Origin: Capsaspora owczarzaki ATCC 30864
Taxonomy: Eukaryota > Opisthokonta > Filasterea
DNA length: 64,000 nucleotides
Direction: 5' to 3'
Assembly: GCF_000151315.2 (NCBI RefSeq)
Contig: NW_011887294.1
Span: forward strand, 1,880,460 to 1,944,459
A program made the position numbers and the translations under genes. Under the pieces are notes generated by a model. That model worked only from the letters and a program-made list of their open reading frames with translations, was not told where the DNA came from and did not search any database. Below, piece by piece: positions 21,475 to 39,402 of the stretch; position 1 is the first letter of the stretch; every line of letters begins with the position of its first letter.

Positions 21475-23429
21475 CTACAGGCTCAGTGCCAGCTGGGCGA
21501 AAAGGCCATAGTTGGGGCTGCCAAAGCCCGACGTGGGATCCCAGCCGACAGTGGCTTGGAAGCCGGGAGTGCCGCAGCCAGGGTTGTTGCCCTTGACAAT
21601 GTCATGAAGCGCGCCAGCCTGGGGCAGGAGCGTGTAGATGAGCGGGTTGAGGAAGCCCAGGGGCGACTTGTTTGCGTTCAGGCGCACGTCGTTCACCTTG
21701 CTCACAACGGAGGTGAAGGTGGGGGAGGCGCAGGACGTGCCGGCAATGCCGGGGGTGACGATGAGGTTGCTGACGACCACGAAGCCTTCGGCGAGCGCTG
21801 CAACGTCGGGATAGGCGCGACCGGTGCCGTTGTAGTACGAAGCGGCGGGCAGGCTGGGCGCCGAGCTCAGGTAGCTGTTGACGGCGGCAGACTGGTAGTC
21901 GGGGCGCGGGAAGACGTCCGAGAAGCCGCCGCCAGAGAGCGAGGCAGTGTGCTCGTCGCTGTCCGTCAGAGGAAGCGCCGTGCCACCGACGGTGGTCACA
22001 TAGGGGCTGGAAGCAGGGAAGCTGGGCACAAAGCGCGAGCACGAGACGCCGGCACCACCGACACCGCTGTCGCCGCTTGCAAAGAACAGGCTGAGGCCAC
22101 GGGCGCCCATCTTGGCAAACTCAGTGTTGACGCGCTGCATGTAGTCCACATCAAGCGAGTTCTCGTCATCGCCATAGCTGGTCGAAAAAGTCCACGGGAC
22201 CTGCGAGGTGTTGGCGACTTCCTGGACCCATTCGAGGAAGGGCTCCTGACCGGCGGTTGTGCCAGCCACAGACCAGAACCAGGTCTTGATGTGTCTGTGA
22301 GTTAGTTCATAGAGGAGCAAGGTGAGTTCGAAGCGATGCACAAAAAAGTACAGCCACAATTCGAACGACAGCAAAAGCGAAAATCAGCCTAGAAAAAAAA
22401 AACGACTTACGAAGCGGCAACACTCGTCACATATTGGACATCAAGCTCGGCTTCAATGCCAGAAGGGGCAGTATCCGGGCCCACAACCTTGGCAATGTCA
22501 AAGCCAACGTTGTCGCGGTTGTACAGACGGTTGAACTCGTCGTAGTCGGCCTTCAGGAAGTGCTGCTTGAGGAATGCAGTGACGCACTGGGAGTTGTTTG
22601 CGGCCGTGCCAATCGCATCGGTCACGTTGTACAGCTTGCGGAGGCTGCTCGGGGTCGCGCCAAGCAGGTCGCCGTCGGCCTTGACCAGGTTTTTCGCGTT
22701 GCTGATGCGGCTCACGTCCGGGAAGCGGTGGAAGCCACCCACAAAGTCGAGGTGCGATGCCAGCTCGGCAGGCACCGAGTACGTGTCAACGGTGCGCACA
22801 GCTGTGACGCCCGTTGCGAGGTGGACAAAGTTGGCAAACTGAACCTGGAAGACACTTTCAACCTGCGAGCGCGGCGCCTCGAGCGTGACAAAGTCCTGCG
22901 CAGCGCTCTCTGCAAAGGCAACGCCCGGGAATGCAGATGCAATAAAGCTGCGGACGGCAGCAATGCGGGCCTGCTGGGGACGGACGAGATTGTTGACATC
23001 GGCAAAGCTCAAGTGCTGGCCGTAGCGAGGCGAGCGGGGATCGGAGACGGCCATCAGCGTGCGCTCCAGCTCGGGAACATTGCTCTGCTTGACGGCAAAC
23101 ATGATGCGGTGGGGCTCGTCGCCAGCGGCGGCACCGAGATTCTTCCAGCCGAGCGGAGCGGGACGCGGGCGCAGTGCCTCGACATACGACGCCGACATTG
23201 GCAGCAGCGGGACGGCGTCGGCCAGCATCAGCACGACGAACGGGTTGAAGAGCAGCACGGCCACGGCGAGCGCAAGCAGGGCGTCGCTCTTGCCGAACGG
23301 GCGGTAGCGATCGGGGCGGCTGCGAAAGTACGCGCGCACCTGATCGCGCTGGAGCGGAATGCCGAGCTGGTAGGGGCGGGCGGCAGACCCGGCTGCGGCG
23401 GTTGACGGCGTCGGGTTGCTGAACGACAT
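21475..23429 (-). CDS. Tripeptidyl-peptidase 1-like sedolisin (S53)
   Basis: Two exons (23429-22411, 22294-21475) encode 612 aa. Sedolisins are acid serine-carboxyl peptidases; animal TPP1 removes tripeptides in lysosomes. The triad is intact: Glu326 and Asp330 in GIEAELDVQYV, and Ser527 in GIAGTSCASP. The oxyanion Asp415 lies in FASGDSGVGG, and the C-terminal calcium site is in GWDPTSGFGSPNYG. A prodomain (about residues 95-290, RIMFAVKQSNVPELER) precedes the protease. Unusually, about 50 polar residues come before the hydrophobic segment (LLALAVAVLLFNPFVVLML), so it looks like a signal anchor rather than a cleaved signal peptide. It is tandem with PSMA6 and convergent with COX15. Confidence 0.93.
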
Positions 23430-23649
23430 GAGTCAGAGTAAAGAAGAAGGAGGGAAGCGAAGGGAAGGGAAGGGAGAAGGGAGTAAAGAAGGACTGAGTT
23501 TGAGTCAGTTTGAATGGAGTCAATTGGCGGAAAATTATTCAACATTGAAAATGGGCAGAAACATCATCATCGAATGCAAAACAAAAAGCATATTCACTGG
23601 TCAGCTGGAGAGGAATACACTCGCTTTTGGTTGAACGAGCTTTGCTTGC

Positions 23650-24160
23650 TTAATCGCGCTCGGCAAGTGTTTGCAAATGTGCCTCAATCTCGCGCTCGGA
23701 TAGCACTCGGAAGAATGGGTTTTCCTTGGTGACGACGCCAACTTCGATTTCAGACGGCTTGAAGTCGAGCGACAAGACGGAGCCGAGAGCGGTGATTGCG
23801 TTCTGACAAAAGCAATAGGGGAGACACCGTGTCCAATCAGCACCACAAGTGCACAACTTTTGTAACACAACACTGCCACGAAGCAACAACAGAAGCGTTA
23901 TTACCTCAACAGTTTCTTGATACGACCACTCGGGATTCTTTTTGATTTTCTTCTCGAGGTAATTGTTCGCCTCTTGGCTCTTAATGCCCGCAGAGGTAGC
24001 CTTATAGCCAATGTAGTAGCCGGCTGGGTCGGTCTTGTACAATTGCGCGCCATACTCGTCGTCGTAGCCGATGAGAATCATTGCTGATGGTGGCATTCGA
24101 GCAAAAAAAAAAAAACAAAAAAAAAAAACACGACGAATCAAGTCAGCTACAACGTTCCGC

Positions 24161-24203
<43 letters not shown>

Positions 24204-25356
24204 GAAGCGTCACTTCACGTCACAAAAAAGCAAGCCTGGGCACATACAGCAGCCAAGTGGGCGGGCGCCTGCTTGTTGTGTAGAAACCTGGGAAATGTCG
24301 GCAACGCGGCGAGCGAGCTGGTCGACAGGAATCGGGTAGCCGTAGGTGAACTTGAACTGGGCAGCCTCGTGCCGTGCGCGTTGCACCTGAGCGCGTGCGT
24401 CGGCTGGAAGACGATGGATGGCGAGGAGGGGAGGAGGAGCACGAGACGACAAGCATCCAAAGTGAGCATCCAAAATGAGACAACGTTGAAGAGCCCAGAC
24501 AGCTCGACTTTTCTCACCAATCATGCCAGTCATCACGCAGCCAATCTCCTCGGTGAGCTGGAAGAGATGCGTGACGGAGGAGGCATCCATAAGTTTGTCC
24601 TGAGCGAGGCGAGTGAAAAAGAAGTGAGACGTCGTTCCACCTCCCTCTCCCTCTCCTTCTCCTGCTCTCTCCCACTGGCAACGCCAGGCGCATCTTCTAA
24701 TACATCAACGTGCTGTGCTAGTCCCACGCATCGTCCACTGCAGACACCCTTACCGGAACTTTCTTCTGGGTGATGACAACGCAGCTGTCCTTGCCGCGCA
24801 TGCCGATGCTCGTCAGGCCGCCAGAGTTGATTGCCTTGAATGCGTATTCTGGCACGAATAGAACGCCGACCCACAACGCGAACGTGAGCAACGCACACAC
24901 ACACACACGACACACACGACACAGAACGCAAAGAATCGAGATTTCATAAAAAAAAACAGCGTTTACCGATCTGGTACAGCCGACCCTCTGTCCGTTTCAG
25001 AGAGCGCAAGGGGGGGGCGGGTGTGCGTGGAGTGGCAGCACACACACACGCACGCAGGATGAGTGGCCAGAGTTGGGTTTCCATCCGCAGTTGAGGGGGG
25101 AATGGAAGCGCATTCGAGTGGAAGAAAGGCAAAAATCAAACAAAATACATTGCAAGTGAGCCAAAAAACTATAAAAAAAAAAAAAAAAAAAAGAGATCGC
25201 GAAACTTTGCCATTGCATTGGAATCGTCTTCGAGAGCTCAGCCAAAAGACAAGCACAACAAGCATGGGTATCGAAGAGGAGAGATAGAAGGGTCGAGAAT
25301 AACGCACCGGGGCTGAAGATGCTGATGTGACGATCCCACGATCCGGACTTGGCCAT
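23650..25356 (-). CDS. PSMA6: 20S proteasome subunit alpha-1 (PSMA6)
   Basis: Seven exons (25356-25308, 24987-24967, 24848-24754, 24599-24518, 24403-24248, 24083-23905, 23802-23650) encode 244 aa; human PSMA6 has 246. It is one of the seven alpha subunits forming the outer rings of the 20S core. The start [20 protein letters not shown] carries the alpha-ring signature (YQIEYAFKAI follows). [37 protein letters not shown] and [12 protein letters not shown] follow in family order, ending AERD as in animals. Exon 2 is only 21 nt and is required for the GRLYQI block. Subtype assignment rests on the PLGCSMILIG and [12 protein letters not shown] blocks. A CA repeat lies in intron 5. Confidence 0.97.
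24162..24199. repeat. (CA)n microsatellite in PSMA6 intron 5
   Basis: About 19 CA dinucleotides, preceded by poly-A runs at 24105-24128. It lies in an intron and is not coding. Confidence 0.95.
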
Positions 25357-25606
25357 TGTGTGTGCAAAAACGATTGAGAGACTGAGCTTTGAAACTTTGG
25401 ATCCTTTCTGCTACTTTGAGCAACGCCATTCATTCATTACATGTGTTGAAAGACAATAGAAAGGCACATGTTTTGGAGGGATGCGAGATGGATTTCAACC
25501 ATTGGAATTGTATCAAACAACGAAAACAAAAGAAAACAAGAAAATCGTGCACAAGAATCAACCACTACAAGTCAACCATGCTCAAAGACACAAAGCCACG
25601 CAGTTA

Positions 25607-32180
<6,574 letters not shown>

Positions 32181-32439
32181 ATGGAGTTCCCGCGCAAAGG
32201 CAGACCACAAGGATTTTTAGATGGTTTGCTTCTGTAGAATCGTTATTGGCTTTGTTTTTCTGTGTGTTGCTTTCTGCAAATGTTTTTTTAAATGCCCACC
32301 TCCTAAGCCCCGCGCTTGAAACTCGCAAGCTTATAAAAAAAAAACAATTCATGTCCCATCATCATGCATAACTTGGCTTTTTATTGACGGTGGGTGGATG
32401 CACAACAATCGAAACCAAAACAAACACAACACAAAAAAC

Positions 32440-33462
32440 TCAATTTCGTCGGAGCTCCACGCCGGGCAAGCTGCAGAGCATTTCAAATAGCATGTTGGCG
32501 CCCAGCAGCGCAGTGTTGCCACTCGTGTCGTACTGGGGCGCAACTTCGACAAGATCACACCCGACAATGTTGAGACCGCGGACGCCGCGCGCAATCTCGA
32601 GACCCTGGTGCGCGGTCAAACCGCCATACTCTGGCGTGCCAGTGCCTGGGGCAACGGAGGGATCGAGGCCATCGATATCGAACGACACGTATACTTTGCC
32701 AGATCCCATCGCGGCGCGAACCTCGGCCATGAGCGGAGCGAGCGAGCGATACCAGCACTCCTCGGCCTGCACGACGCGAAAGCCTTGCTTTCGGCCCCAG
32801 TCAAAGTCGTCGGCTGCGTACCCGCTGCCACGCAGACCAATTTGCACCACACGCTTGGTGTCGAGCAGCCCTTCCTCTACGCAACGGCGGAAGGTCGTGC
32901 CGTGCGCAATCTTCTCGCCCTTCATCACGTCGTTCGTGTCCGAGTGCGCGTCAATGTGCACCAGTCCAACCGGCCCGTGCTTCTTGACAATTGCGCGCAG
33001 GATTGGCAGCGTGATGGTATGGTCTCCACCCAGCGTCATCGGAACACAGTTGTGCTGCAGAATGTTGTCCGAGTAGAATTGCTCGATAATCTTGATCGAT
33101 TCCGCGAGATTGTACGTGTTGATGGGCACGTCGCCCGCATCCGCCACCTGGAGGCACTCGAACGGCGCGGCACGCGTGGCCATGTTGTACGGCCGCAGCA
33201 GGACAGACTCGGCGCGAATGGCGCGCGGGCCATAGCGGGTCCCGACGCGGTTGGATGTGCCCAAATCGAAGGGAACGCCGACGAACGCAGCCTGCACGCT
33301 TGCTGGCAACGGCAGCGGGCTCACGGGCAGACGCATCATGCTGGCAATGCCTGCAAAGCGCGGCATCTCGTTCCCGCCCAGTGGCTGATTGAGCCCCTGT
33401 CTGGCGCGCGCAATGCTGGAAGCTGCCATTGAGAAGGATCGGACTCTGCTTCCAACAAGCAT
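32440..33462 (-). CDS. AGMAT: Agmatinase-family ureohydrolase, likely mitochondrial
   Basis: A single exon encodes 340 aa, with stop at 32440 and start at 33462 (MLVGSRVRSF) or 33429 (MAASSIARARQG). Both N-termini are basic and hydroxylated, like a mitochondrial presequence. The binuclear manganese motifs of ureohydrolases are complete: GGDHT, DAHSDTND and SFDIDGLDP. The order SMMRLPV, GVPFDLGTSNR, RRCVEEGLLDTKRVVQIGLRGS and CDLVEVAPQYD matches animal AGMAT closely. Members release urea from guanidino compounds; recent work assigns human AGMAT to guanidino acids rather than agmatine, so the substrate is left open. SRD5A3 lies 112 bp upstream on the same strand. Confidence 0.93.
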   Translation of the reverse strand: MLVGSRVRSFSMAASSIARARQGLNQPLGGNEMPRFAGIASMMRLPVSPLPLPASVQAAFVGVPFDLGTSNRVGTRYGPRAIRAESVLLRPYNMATRAAPFECLQVADAGDVPINTYNLAESIKIIEQFYSDNILQHNCVPMTLGGDHTITLPILRAIVKKHGPVGLVHIDAHSDTNDVMKGEKIAHGTTFRRCVEEGLLDTKRVVQIGLRGSGYAADDFDWGRKQGFRVVQAEECWYRSLAPLMAEVRAAMGSGKVYVSFDIDGLDPSVAPGTGTPEYGGLTAHQGLEIARGVRGLNIVGCDLVEVAPQYDTSGNTALLGANMLFEMLCSLPGVELRRN

Positions 33463-33574
33463 GTCTAACAAGGTGTTAAAAAGTGTAACAAGAATGAGTG
33501 TATTGATACAAAAAACAAGTGTGTGTGTGGATTGCACCAACGAAGAAAAAAACACCAAGAGCGGCTGTGCGGAA

Positions 33575-34825
33575 TCACCACAAGCGGGGAAGCAACACAC
33601 GCTTCGAGTAGCCCGGAAAGTGCGTGCGATACCAACGATCGGCAAGCCGCGCTCCCTGGGAGAGATTGACTACGACTGTAAAGAAGCACAGCACGCTGTC
33701 GGTGGCTCCAGCCATCATGATGGACAGCGACAGGTAGACGAGGATTTCTGCCAAATAGTGCGGGCTCCCGCACCACTCAAACCAGTCGCCATGGGGCATA
33801 AAGTACCCACTGGCCTGGCTTCGCGATGTGCGCAAACCTGCCAGAATGCGATGGCACTGGAACTGGTGGTAGCTCGCAATCACGAAAAGCTCGATCGCCA
33901 GCAGTCGACGCCACGTCAGGGCTGCCATGCCCAGAGCATACCAGTCTGCAAACGACGTCAGGCCAGTAAAGCTGGTGGCCAGCGAGACCGCGGGCGACTG
34001 CACGCCAAGCCAGAGCGGGGACTGGGCCACCAAGCTCCACGGTGCGGCGACGTAGAACAGCAGCCCAAAGACATAGTGGGCGGCATGCATTGTTCCGTCC
34101 GAAAAGACAGTTAGGTACTGGCTCTCCAGGTGCCGGCGCACGACCTGGAACTCGAGCATGAGCATTGCCAGCAGCACGTCGACGGAGGACATGGGTCCCG
34201 GTGCAATCCATGACTTTGCTGCTCGTGTCATGGCGTCAGAGAAACCAGGCCACGCCTCAAAGCCGCTGCACACAAAGTTCTGCAGCTGTTGGAGTGACAG
34301 CATCTCGAGGATGCTCGCGTGGTGGGAGCTTGCACTCGAGGGATTGGCGAGTAGTTGAACGTGATTTTCTGCCTGTGCCACAGCTTGCCGGCTCCACAGA
34401 ATGTAACAGCCGAGTAGTACCGTGTTCCATGTCGTTGCTAGAGCATAAAAGTGCTTGAAGGCGCTTTTGGGCACGCGCCAATACATTAAGCGCGACAACC
34501 AATGCTCGTTTGGTTTTCCGGACAATCCTTCGGTCTTGGGGTCTGTACTTGCGGACGATGCTTTCGGTGACAATTTCGACGTTGCCTGTGCGGATTCTGA
34601 TTCTGGAATTTCGTCTTTGGTCGTGGCAACACGAGGTGGTGACGACTTGCGACCGGAGGAGTTGGCCGACGCCGTCTTGCCCCATGCCATGAGCTGCCGG
34701 ATGAAGGCGTTTGGAGATGTTTGGACGCTTGCAAGCACAAATAAGCCCACGAGGATGGCAATCCAGACGATTCGAGTCGCTGCCAATGTCACGAACGGAG
34801 CAATCTCAACGAAACCTGCCAACAT
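33575..34825 (-). CDS. SRD5A3: Polyprenol reductase, SRD5A3 type
   Basis: An intronless gene of 416 codons. SRD5A3 acts in the ER membrane in the conversion of polyprenol to dolichol needed for N-glycosylation and GPI anchors. Family blocks: YWRVPKSAFKHFYALATTWN, RRHLESQYLTVFSDGTMHAAHY, FGLLFYVAAPW, SYHQFQCHRILAGLR and the NADPH-binding region with GDWFEWCGSPHYLAEI, ending RTHFPGYSKRVLLPRLW. Six or more hydrophobic segments are present. An about 70-residue low-complexity Ser/Lys insert follows the first helix, making it longer than the human protein (318 aa). SRD5A1/2 are excluded by the HQ-x2-CH-x2-L motif and overall order. Confidence 0.93.
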   Translation of the reverse strand: MLAGFVEIAPFVTLAATRIVWIAILVGLFVLASVQTSPNAFIRQLMAWGKTASANSSGRKSSPPRVATTKDEIPESESAQATSKLSPKASSASTDPKTEGLSGKPNEHWLSRLMYWRVPKSAFKHFYALATTWNTVLLGCYILWSRQAVAQAENHVQLLANPSSASSHHASILEMLSLQQLQNFVCSGFEAWPGFSDAMTRAAKSWIAPGPMSSVDVLLAMLMLEFQVVRRHLESQYLTVFSDGTMHAAHYVFGLLFYVAAPWSLVAQSPLWLGVQSPAVSLATSFTGLTSFADWYALGMAALTWRRLLAIELFVIASYHQFQCHRILAGLRTSRSQASGYFMPHGDWFEWCGSPHYLAEILVYLSLSIMMAGATDSVLCFFTVVVNLSQGARLADRWYRTHFPGYSKRVLLPRLW

Positions 34826-35027
34826 TGTTCAGCCGAGTCAAAACGCAAAACATTTAGAAGACTGGGGATTTTGGATTTGGATTTGGGATTTGGATTTGAA
34901 CGGGGAAATGGAGCGTTGAAGACCTGTCAAGGGTCGCAATAATCCGAAACAAAACAGTCCGACTTGCCAAATTTATCAACAGCTCAGTTCTTAAGTTGAT
35001 TACCATTTTTGTGTTTCTTGGCATAAT
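34826..35027. promoter_or_regulatory. Divergent region, SRD5A3 / LETM1-domain gene
   Basis: About 200 bp between divergent starts. It contains a run of GGATTT-type hexamers (about 34864-34898). No core promoter motif was recognised. Confidence 0.4.
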
Positions 35028-36689
35028 ATGTCGTTCGTTGCTTGCTCGCTCAGGCTGTCCGTCGTCCGACAGCAAGCGTCGCTTGTTGCATCGGCACTGA
35101 GCAGGCAACACGGTGCATCCATCAGCACCAATGCACATGGCTGGAGTGTCGAACGCAGCTCGTGCGTGGGTGCAGTGCAAGCGCGATTGTCATCAAGTCT
35201 CGCGAGCAGCAGCGTGCAGCCGACCCCAGAAGCCCCATCTCCGTCCACGGCGTGGCAAACCATCCGATCGGCCATCAGTGACATGGTACTGTGACCGGGC
35301 AGAGCCCAGAAGGCCCCGCCCGCTGACTCTTGTCTTCTCGATTTCAGTTCGCTGTACTGACCCGATTTTGCTGTGGTTGAACATGGTACACTTGTGCTGT
35401 CCGCTTGCATGTCGCAGAAAGATGGAGCGGTTCAACTGTATCGAGATGTTGGTCAGATGCGCAAACTGACGTCTCAATCAAGAAAGCTCAACTGGGCTGA
35501 AACACAGTTTGTAGACATGTAAGTGATACGACGTGCACACCGTTTGATACCTGAGATCCGACGATCATCGAATGTTGCAGGACTGTGCCTCTCTCACTCG
35601 ACATGTGTGCACACATGGAGTAGCACGCGAACGAATCTCAAGTCCTTGGTCCCATTCGCAATTTTAACACTGCTGCCAGGCTCGTTTGTTATCATTCCCT
35701 TGGCCGTAAGCCTGCACCCAACGATAGTTCCCACCGTGTTCCAACCTCGGAAAATGAAGGTAGGCTGCAGGTTGGTGTTGGTGAGCTACAGTAGGGACCA
35801 ATGGAATCCAGCAAGCACCCAACTAACCGCAATTCGCAACAAAAAATTTCCTATCGCACACGGATCGTGCGCGGGCGCCTGATGGCGCTTTGACAGCTGG
35901 AACAACGGGTAGCCAATGCGCTGCGCCGTGAACATACCGCAGAGGACGTTTTGCAGCAACTCAAGGCAGCTTGCTGGAATCAAGTCGCCTTTGAAACTCA
36001 GCCGGACTCGGTGCACGACGCGCTGAAGCTCTTTTATGGCCTACGTTTAAACAGGTATGTGAATGGTTTATTGAAGCAAAAGTAAGCTTGCAGTTGTGTT
36101 GTCTGGGATGTGTCACTGAGCACTGGTCGGCTTTTTCTGGTTGCTCCAACCAGAGATTTGAGCGATCATAGCAAGCTACCGACACTGGAGCAAGTCACCA
36201 GCACAGCCTATCTCGAAGAGTACGCCGAACTACGCGATGAGTTTCAACGCGCTGCTCATTGCGGGCGGTTGACAACATCCCAGTGCAAAACCGTTGCAGA
36301 GTTTGATGGCGTTCGCACCTATCCGCTCTTCTCGCTACGATCGCGACTGAACGCGCGAGCCGAAGCAATCCACAATGACGACATTCTTCTCGCAGAGTAT
36401 GGCGTGCAAAACATTACGCGGGTGCAGCTGATTGCTGCCTGCGAAGCCCGAGGTACGAGCAGTTGAAAGAGTTTGAATCGCGATGCCATGTTTTGCTCAC
36501 TCACTGTGGTTCTCCTCTTTGGCTTGAACGCATTCTATAGGCATCCCAACGCTCGACGTCAGTGAAGCAGATCTGCGCCAGATGCTGAACGCGTGGTTGC
36601 AGCTAAGCGCCGCCGAAACCAAACCGCGCCAGCCTCTCTATCACGCCTGCTACGCTGCATTGCTCACTGTCATTGCTCTCCATGGATAG
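35028..36689 (+). CDS. LETM1-domain mitochondrial protein (LETMD1-like)
   Basis: Six exons (35028-35285, 35418-35518, 35624-35759, 35897-36054, 36154-36452, 36541-36689) encode 366 aa. LETM1-domain proteins sit in the inner mitochondrial membrane; LETM1 itself acts in cation/proton exchange and ribosome binding. The first about 85 residues are Arg/Ser-rich, presequence-like. One membrane segment follows (SLVPFAILTLLPGSFVIIPLAVSL split from its basic flank), then PTVFQPRKMK. The C-terminal ribosome-binding-like half has LTTSQCKTVAEFDG, YPLFSLRSRLNARAEAIHNDD, AACEARGIPTL and LRQMLNAWLQL. Only one LETM1 domain and no EF-hand is present, and the size fits LETMD1 better than LETM1. Exon phases close. 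Confidence 0.82.
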
Positions 36690-36907
36690 AAGGTGTACCT
36701 TTGCGATGTCCATGCAGCTTTGAGATGTGAATAGAACGGGATGGATCTTCAGTACTGTATTTCAATCCATGTCGCTTAGAATTGACAACATTCGAATCTA
36801 TTGCAATACTTTGGCTCGACACCAACGTTACGAATTCCACCCTACATCTCTTAGCATCTCAACATTCCGCATCTACTTTGTCTCAGTCCTGATTCACGTT
36901 GGAGAAA
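36690..36907. other. Spacer, LETM1-domain gene to tail-anchored gene
   Basis: 218 bp between the two + strand genes; no feature recognised. Confidence 0.4.
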
Positions 36908-38978
36908 ATGGCGTCTTCCACCTTGTCCTCGCGCGCTCCAACGACGCCACTCACGTATCGCTCGCAGCCGCACGCGACGAGCGCCGCTGCGATGCGCACT
37001 GGCTCTGGCATCACTTGGCAGCCATCGACGCCCTCGTCCAGCCGCCGATCGACGACGATGACGACGATGACGACGACGACGACCACGACCACAACGCATC
37101 AGCTGCAGCGTGCGAGCGGAGACGGATCAGCGCAGCTCGCCCCGTGGCCCACCGATCGCACCTCGCTGCTGCTGCTGCTGCCACCGCCGTCGCTACAGGC
37201 TGACCGAAGGAGTGCTGCAGGCTCACACAGCAGCCCCGAGGAGTCGTCGCTGGCCGACGTGCTTGGCTTGGCGGAGCACAAGCAGCAGAGCGATCCAGGC
37301 TCAGTCGCAGGCTGGCTCAACGCGCAGGTCCGTGGAGCGGGAGAGCCGAGCAAGACATCCAAGACGACAACACTCCAGGGTGGACAAGCTGCCAGCAGTT
37401 CGAGCGGCGAGGAGGGCGAGTCGCTGCCTGCACTGTGGACGCGCTTCAACGAGGCATCCACACTCCAATCCAAGCAGCCGGCTGCGAATGCCAACAGCCC
37501 CTTTGCGCTGTTGCTGGCGTCACTCTCCGATCCTGCCCGATTGGTTGTGCCTGCCAGTGCGCCTTCGGTTGCATCGGAGGCTGCTGAGGACGCCCATGCG
37601 CATCCTGCGCACGAAAGCTTTTTGCCGTCGCTCGCCACACCGTCGCGGCATGTCAAGAAGACTCCGGTTGCTGTAAGATCTTTATTCGGAGAGGGGGTTT
37701 TTTTGCGTGATGCAGGTGGATGACCAGAGTGGTTGTGTGCGAGAAGGAGGTCGTTCTTAACTTTGGATGATTTTGGATGATTTTGTGCTGTTTCTCGCAG
37801 AAAAACAACAAGATCGATCTCGCAGTCTCTCAGCAGGACGACGACAAGGCGATTGCAGAGCAACTCATGAAGAAGCGACAGTCTCCCAGCCGGTACCTAA
37901 GCATGCACGAAGCAATTTGTTTCGCCTTTTGCGTGTTTGCGTTTCCTCACTCTGCATGACTCGCACGCTGCAAATTTTACAGATCTGCTATTGGGACGAA
38001 CGCGACCACCGTATCGGAAACTGATATTCCGTCAGGGATTGACTATGACGCTGCGCTGAAATTGACCCAAGAGCTCAAGGTACGGTCGTAGTTTCTGCTC
38101 CAATTTTTCTTCTTTTTGCGCTGGTGGTGTCGGAAGAGGAGGTAGTTAAACTTTTTTTGACTGCCTTGTTTGCTGTTCTGGTTGTCTTTTGGACTCGGCA
38201 GACCAACATTACGCAGTATCAGGCGAAAATGGAGGCTGACTTCAAAGCACTTCAGTTGATGCAAACCCTCACCAAGGCCGCCCCACCTCCAGTCTCCCAG
38301 CCTACGACAATGTCCACTCTTCTTGACAACCTGGTAAGCCTCTGCTGTTCTGTTCGCTTGGACATCCATCGTGCCACGCTTTTTTTTTGCGTATTGATGT
38401 TTTGCATTTTTGCAATTTACCTCTTCTCTTAGGACTCTGAGCGCACTCGACTCCAGGAACAGTTAAATCAGCTGGACGCATCGTTTTCGGAATCTCGAGA
38501 AAAGAAGGCAGTCAAGAAACCCACCGAACGCAACGACGGACTGAGCAGCCCGCTGGAATCGAAGCTTGATAAGATGGTATGAGTCGCCGTTGTCGTGTTT
38601 TGTTCGTGGCAATCGCACCACTGGTCGTGTCTAAAGTCTCCGGGTGCATTTTTTGTCCTTCAGAGTGCTCAACAGAAGGAAACGCAACACCAACTGCACA
38701 AGATGGCCGACTCCACAGTCAACAAGGTGCGAGCAGCCTCTGCACGAGCAGCCGGTCGGCCTGGATGGCCTGCGTGGGCCATCCTTGGTTTTGTCGTACT
38801 CCTCCTCGCCGTTTTGTTGCAAATGCTCTTGCTGGCTGATACGTCTGGGTAAGCTGGGGTTTTTTTTTTGTTGTTGTTGTTTTTTGCTTATTGTTTTTGC
38901 GTTTCTTCTGGGGGTTTGCGCTACTGTTTAATGCGCTTCAGTGTGCTCAACTTGTGTGCTCTGTGTCGTTCAAAATAA
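36908..38978 (+). CDS. Unrecognised tail-anchored coiled-coil protein
   Basis: Seven exons (36908-37672, 37801-37892, 37983-38079, 38202-38333, 38433-38576, 38664-38848, 38942-38978) encode 483 aa; all phases close. I do not recognise the family. Residues 1-255 are Ser/Thr/Ala-rich and probably disordered, with a Met/Thr tract (residues about 50-63) from GACGAC-type repeats. Residues about 330-430 are helical and charged (YQAKMEADFKALQLMQTL, RLQEQLNQLDASFSESREKK). One strong membrane helix (WAILGFVVLLLAVLLQMLLL) lies 19 residues from the end, preceded by a basic stretch (KVRAASARAAGRPG). This is the layout of a tail-anchored protein facing the cytosol, as in SNAREs and ER adaptors, but no SNARE zero-layer residue was identified. 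Confidence 0.8.
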
Positions 38979-39402
38979 GGTCGTCGGCAACGAATTCGAG
39001 GCCGCTGCTGGACTGGACAGGGTTGCTTCGTTGGCTGGGTGCGGGCGAACTCGCAGGCGCTCGCCCAGTGTAGAACCGAGTGTCGCACATGCTGCTTGCA
39101 AAACCGTTCAGCTTGAGGCATAAGGACGCTGCGATTGTTTTTCAGTTGCACGTGCGTGTCAATTGGCGCCGTGAATTTGATAGTGGGGCGAATTGTGATG
39201 TTTATTTTGTTCATTCAAACCTCAGACGTCGAGTCGGTATTGCCGACTCGAGAATCCGTTGTTGGGAGGAGGAGGGGGCGGTTGGAAAAAGTTGACACCT
39301 GGGTTTTCACCGCCTGAATGGGGTTTGAGCTTGTTGGGTTGTGATGCATGGCCCGCGATCGCAGTGCATCTTTATCTGCAACTACCTGCAGTTTAATGGC
39401 AT
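38979..39402. other. Convergent spacer, tail-anchored gene / PIG-O
   Basis: 424 bp between converging stops. It holds both 3' ends; the short open frames here show no recognisable protein. Confidence 0.45.

Noticed and set aside
25143-25195. Poly-A tract as a retroposon tail
   Set aside because: It lies inside PSMA6 intron 1, with no retroposon body or target-site duplication; such A/T runs are common in introns here.
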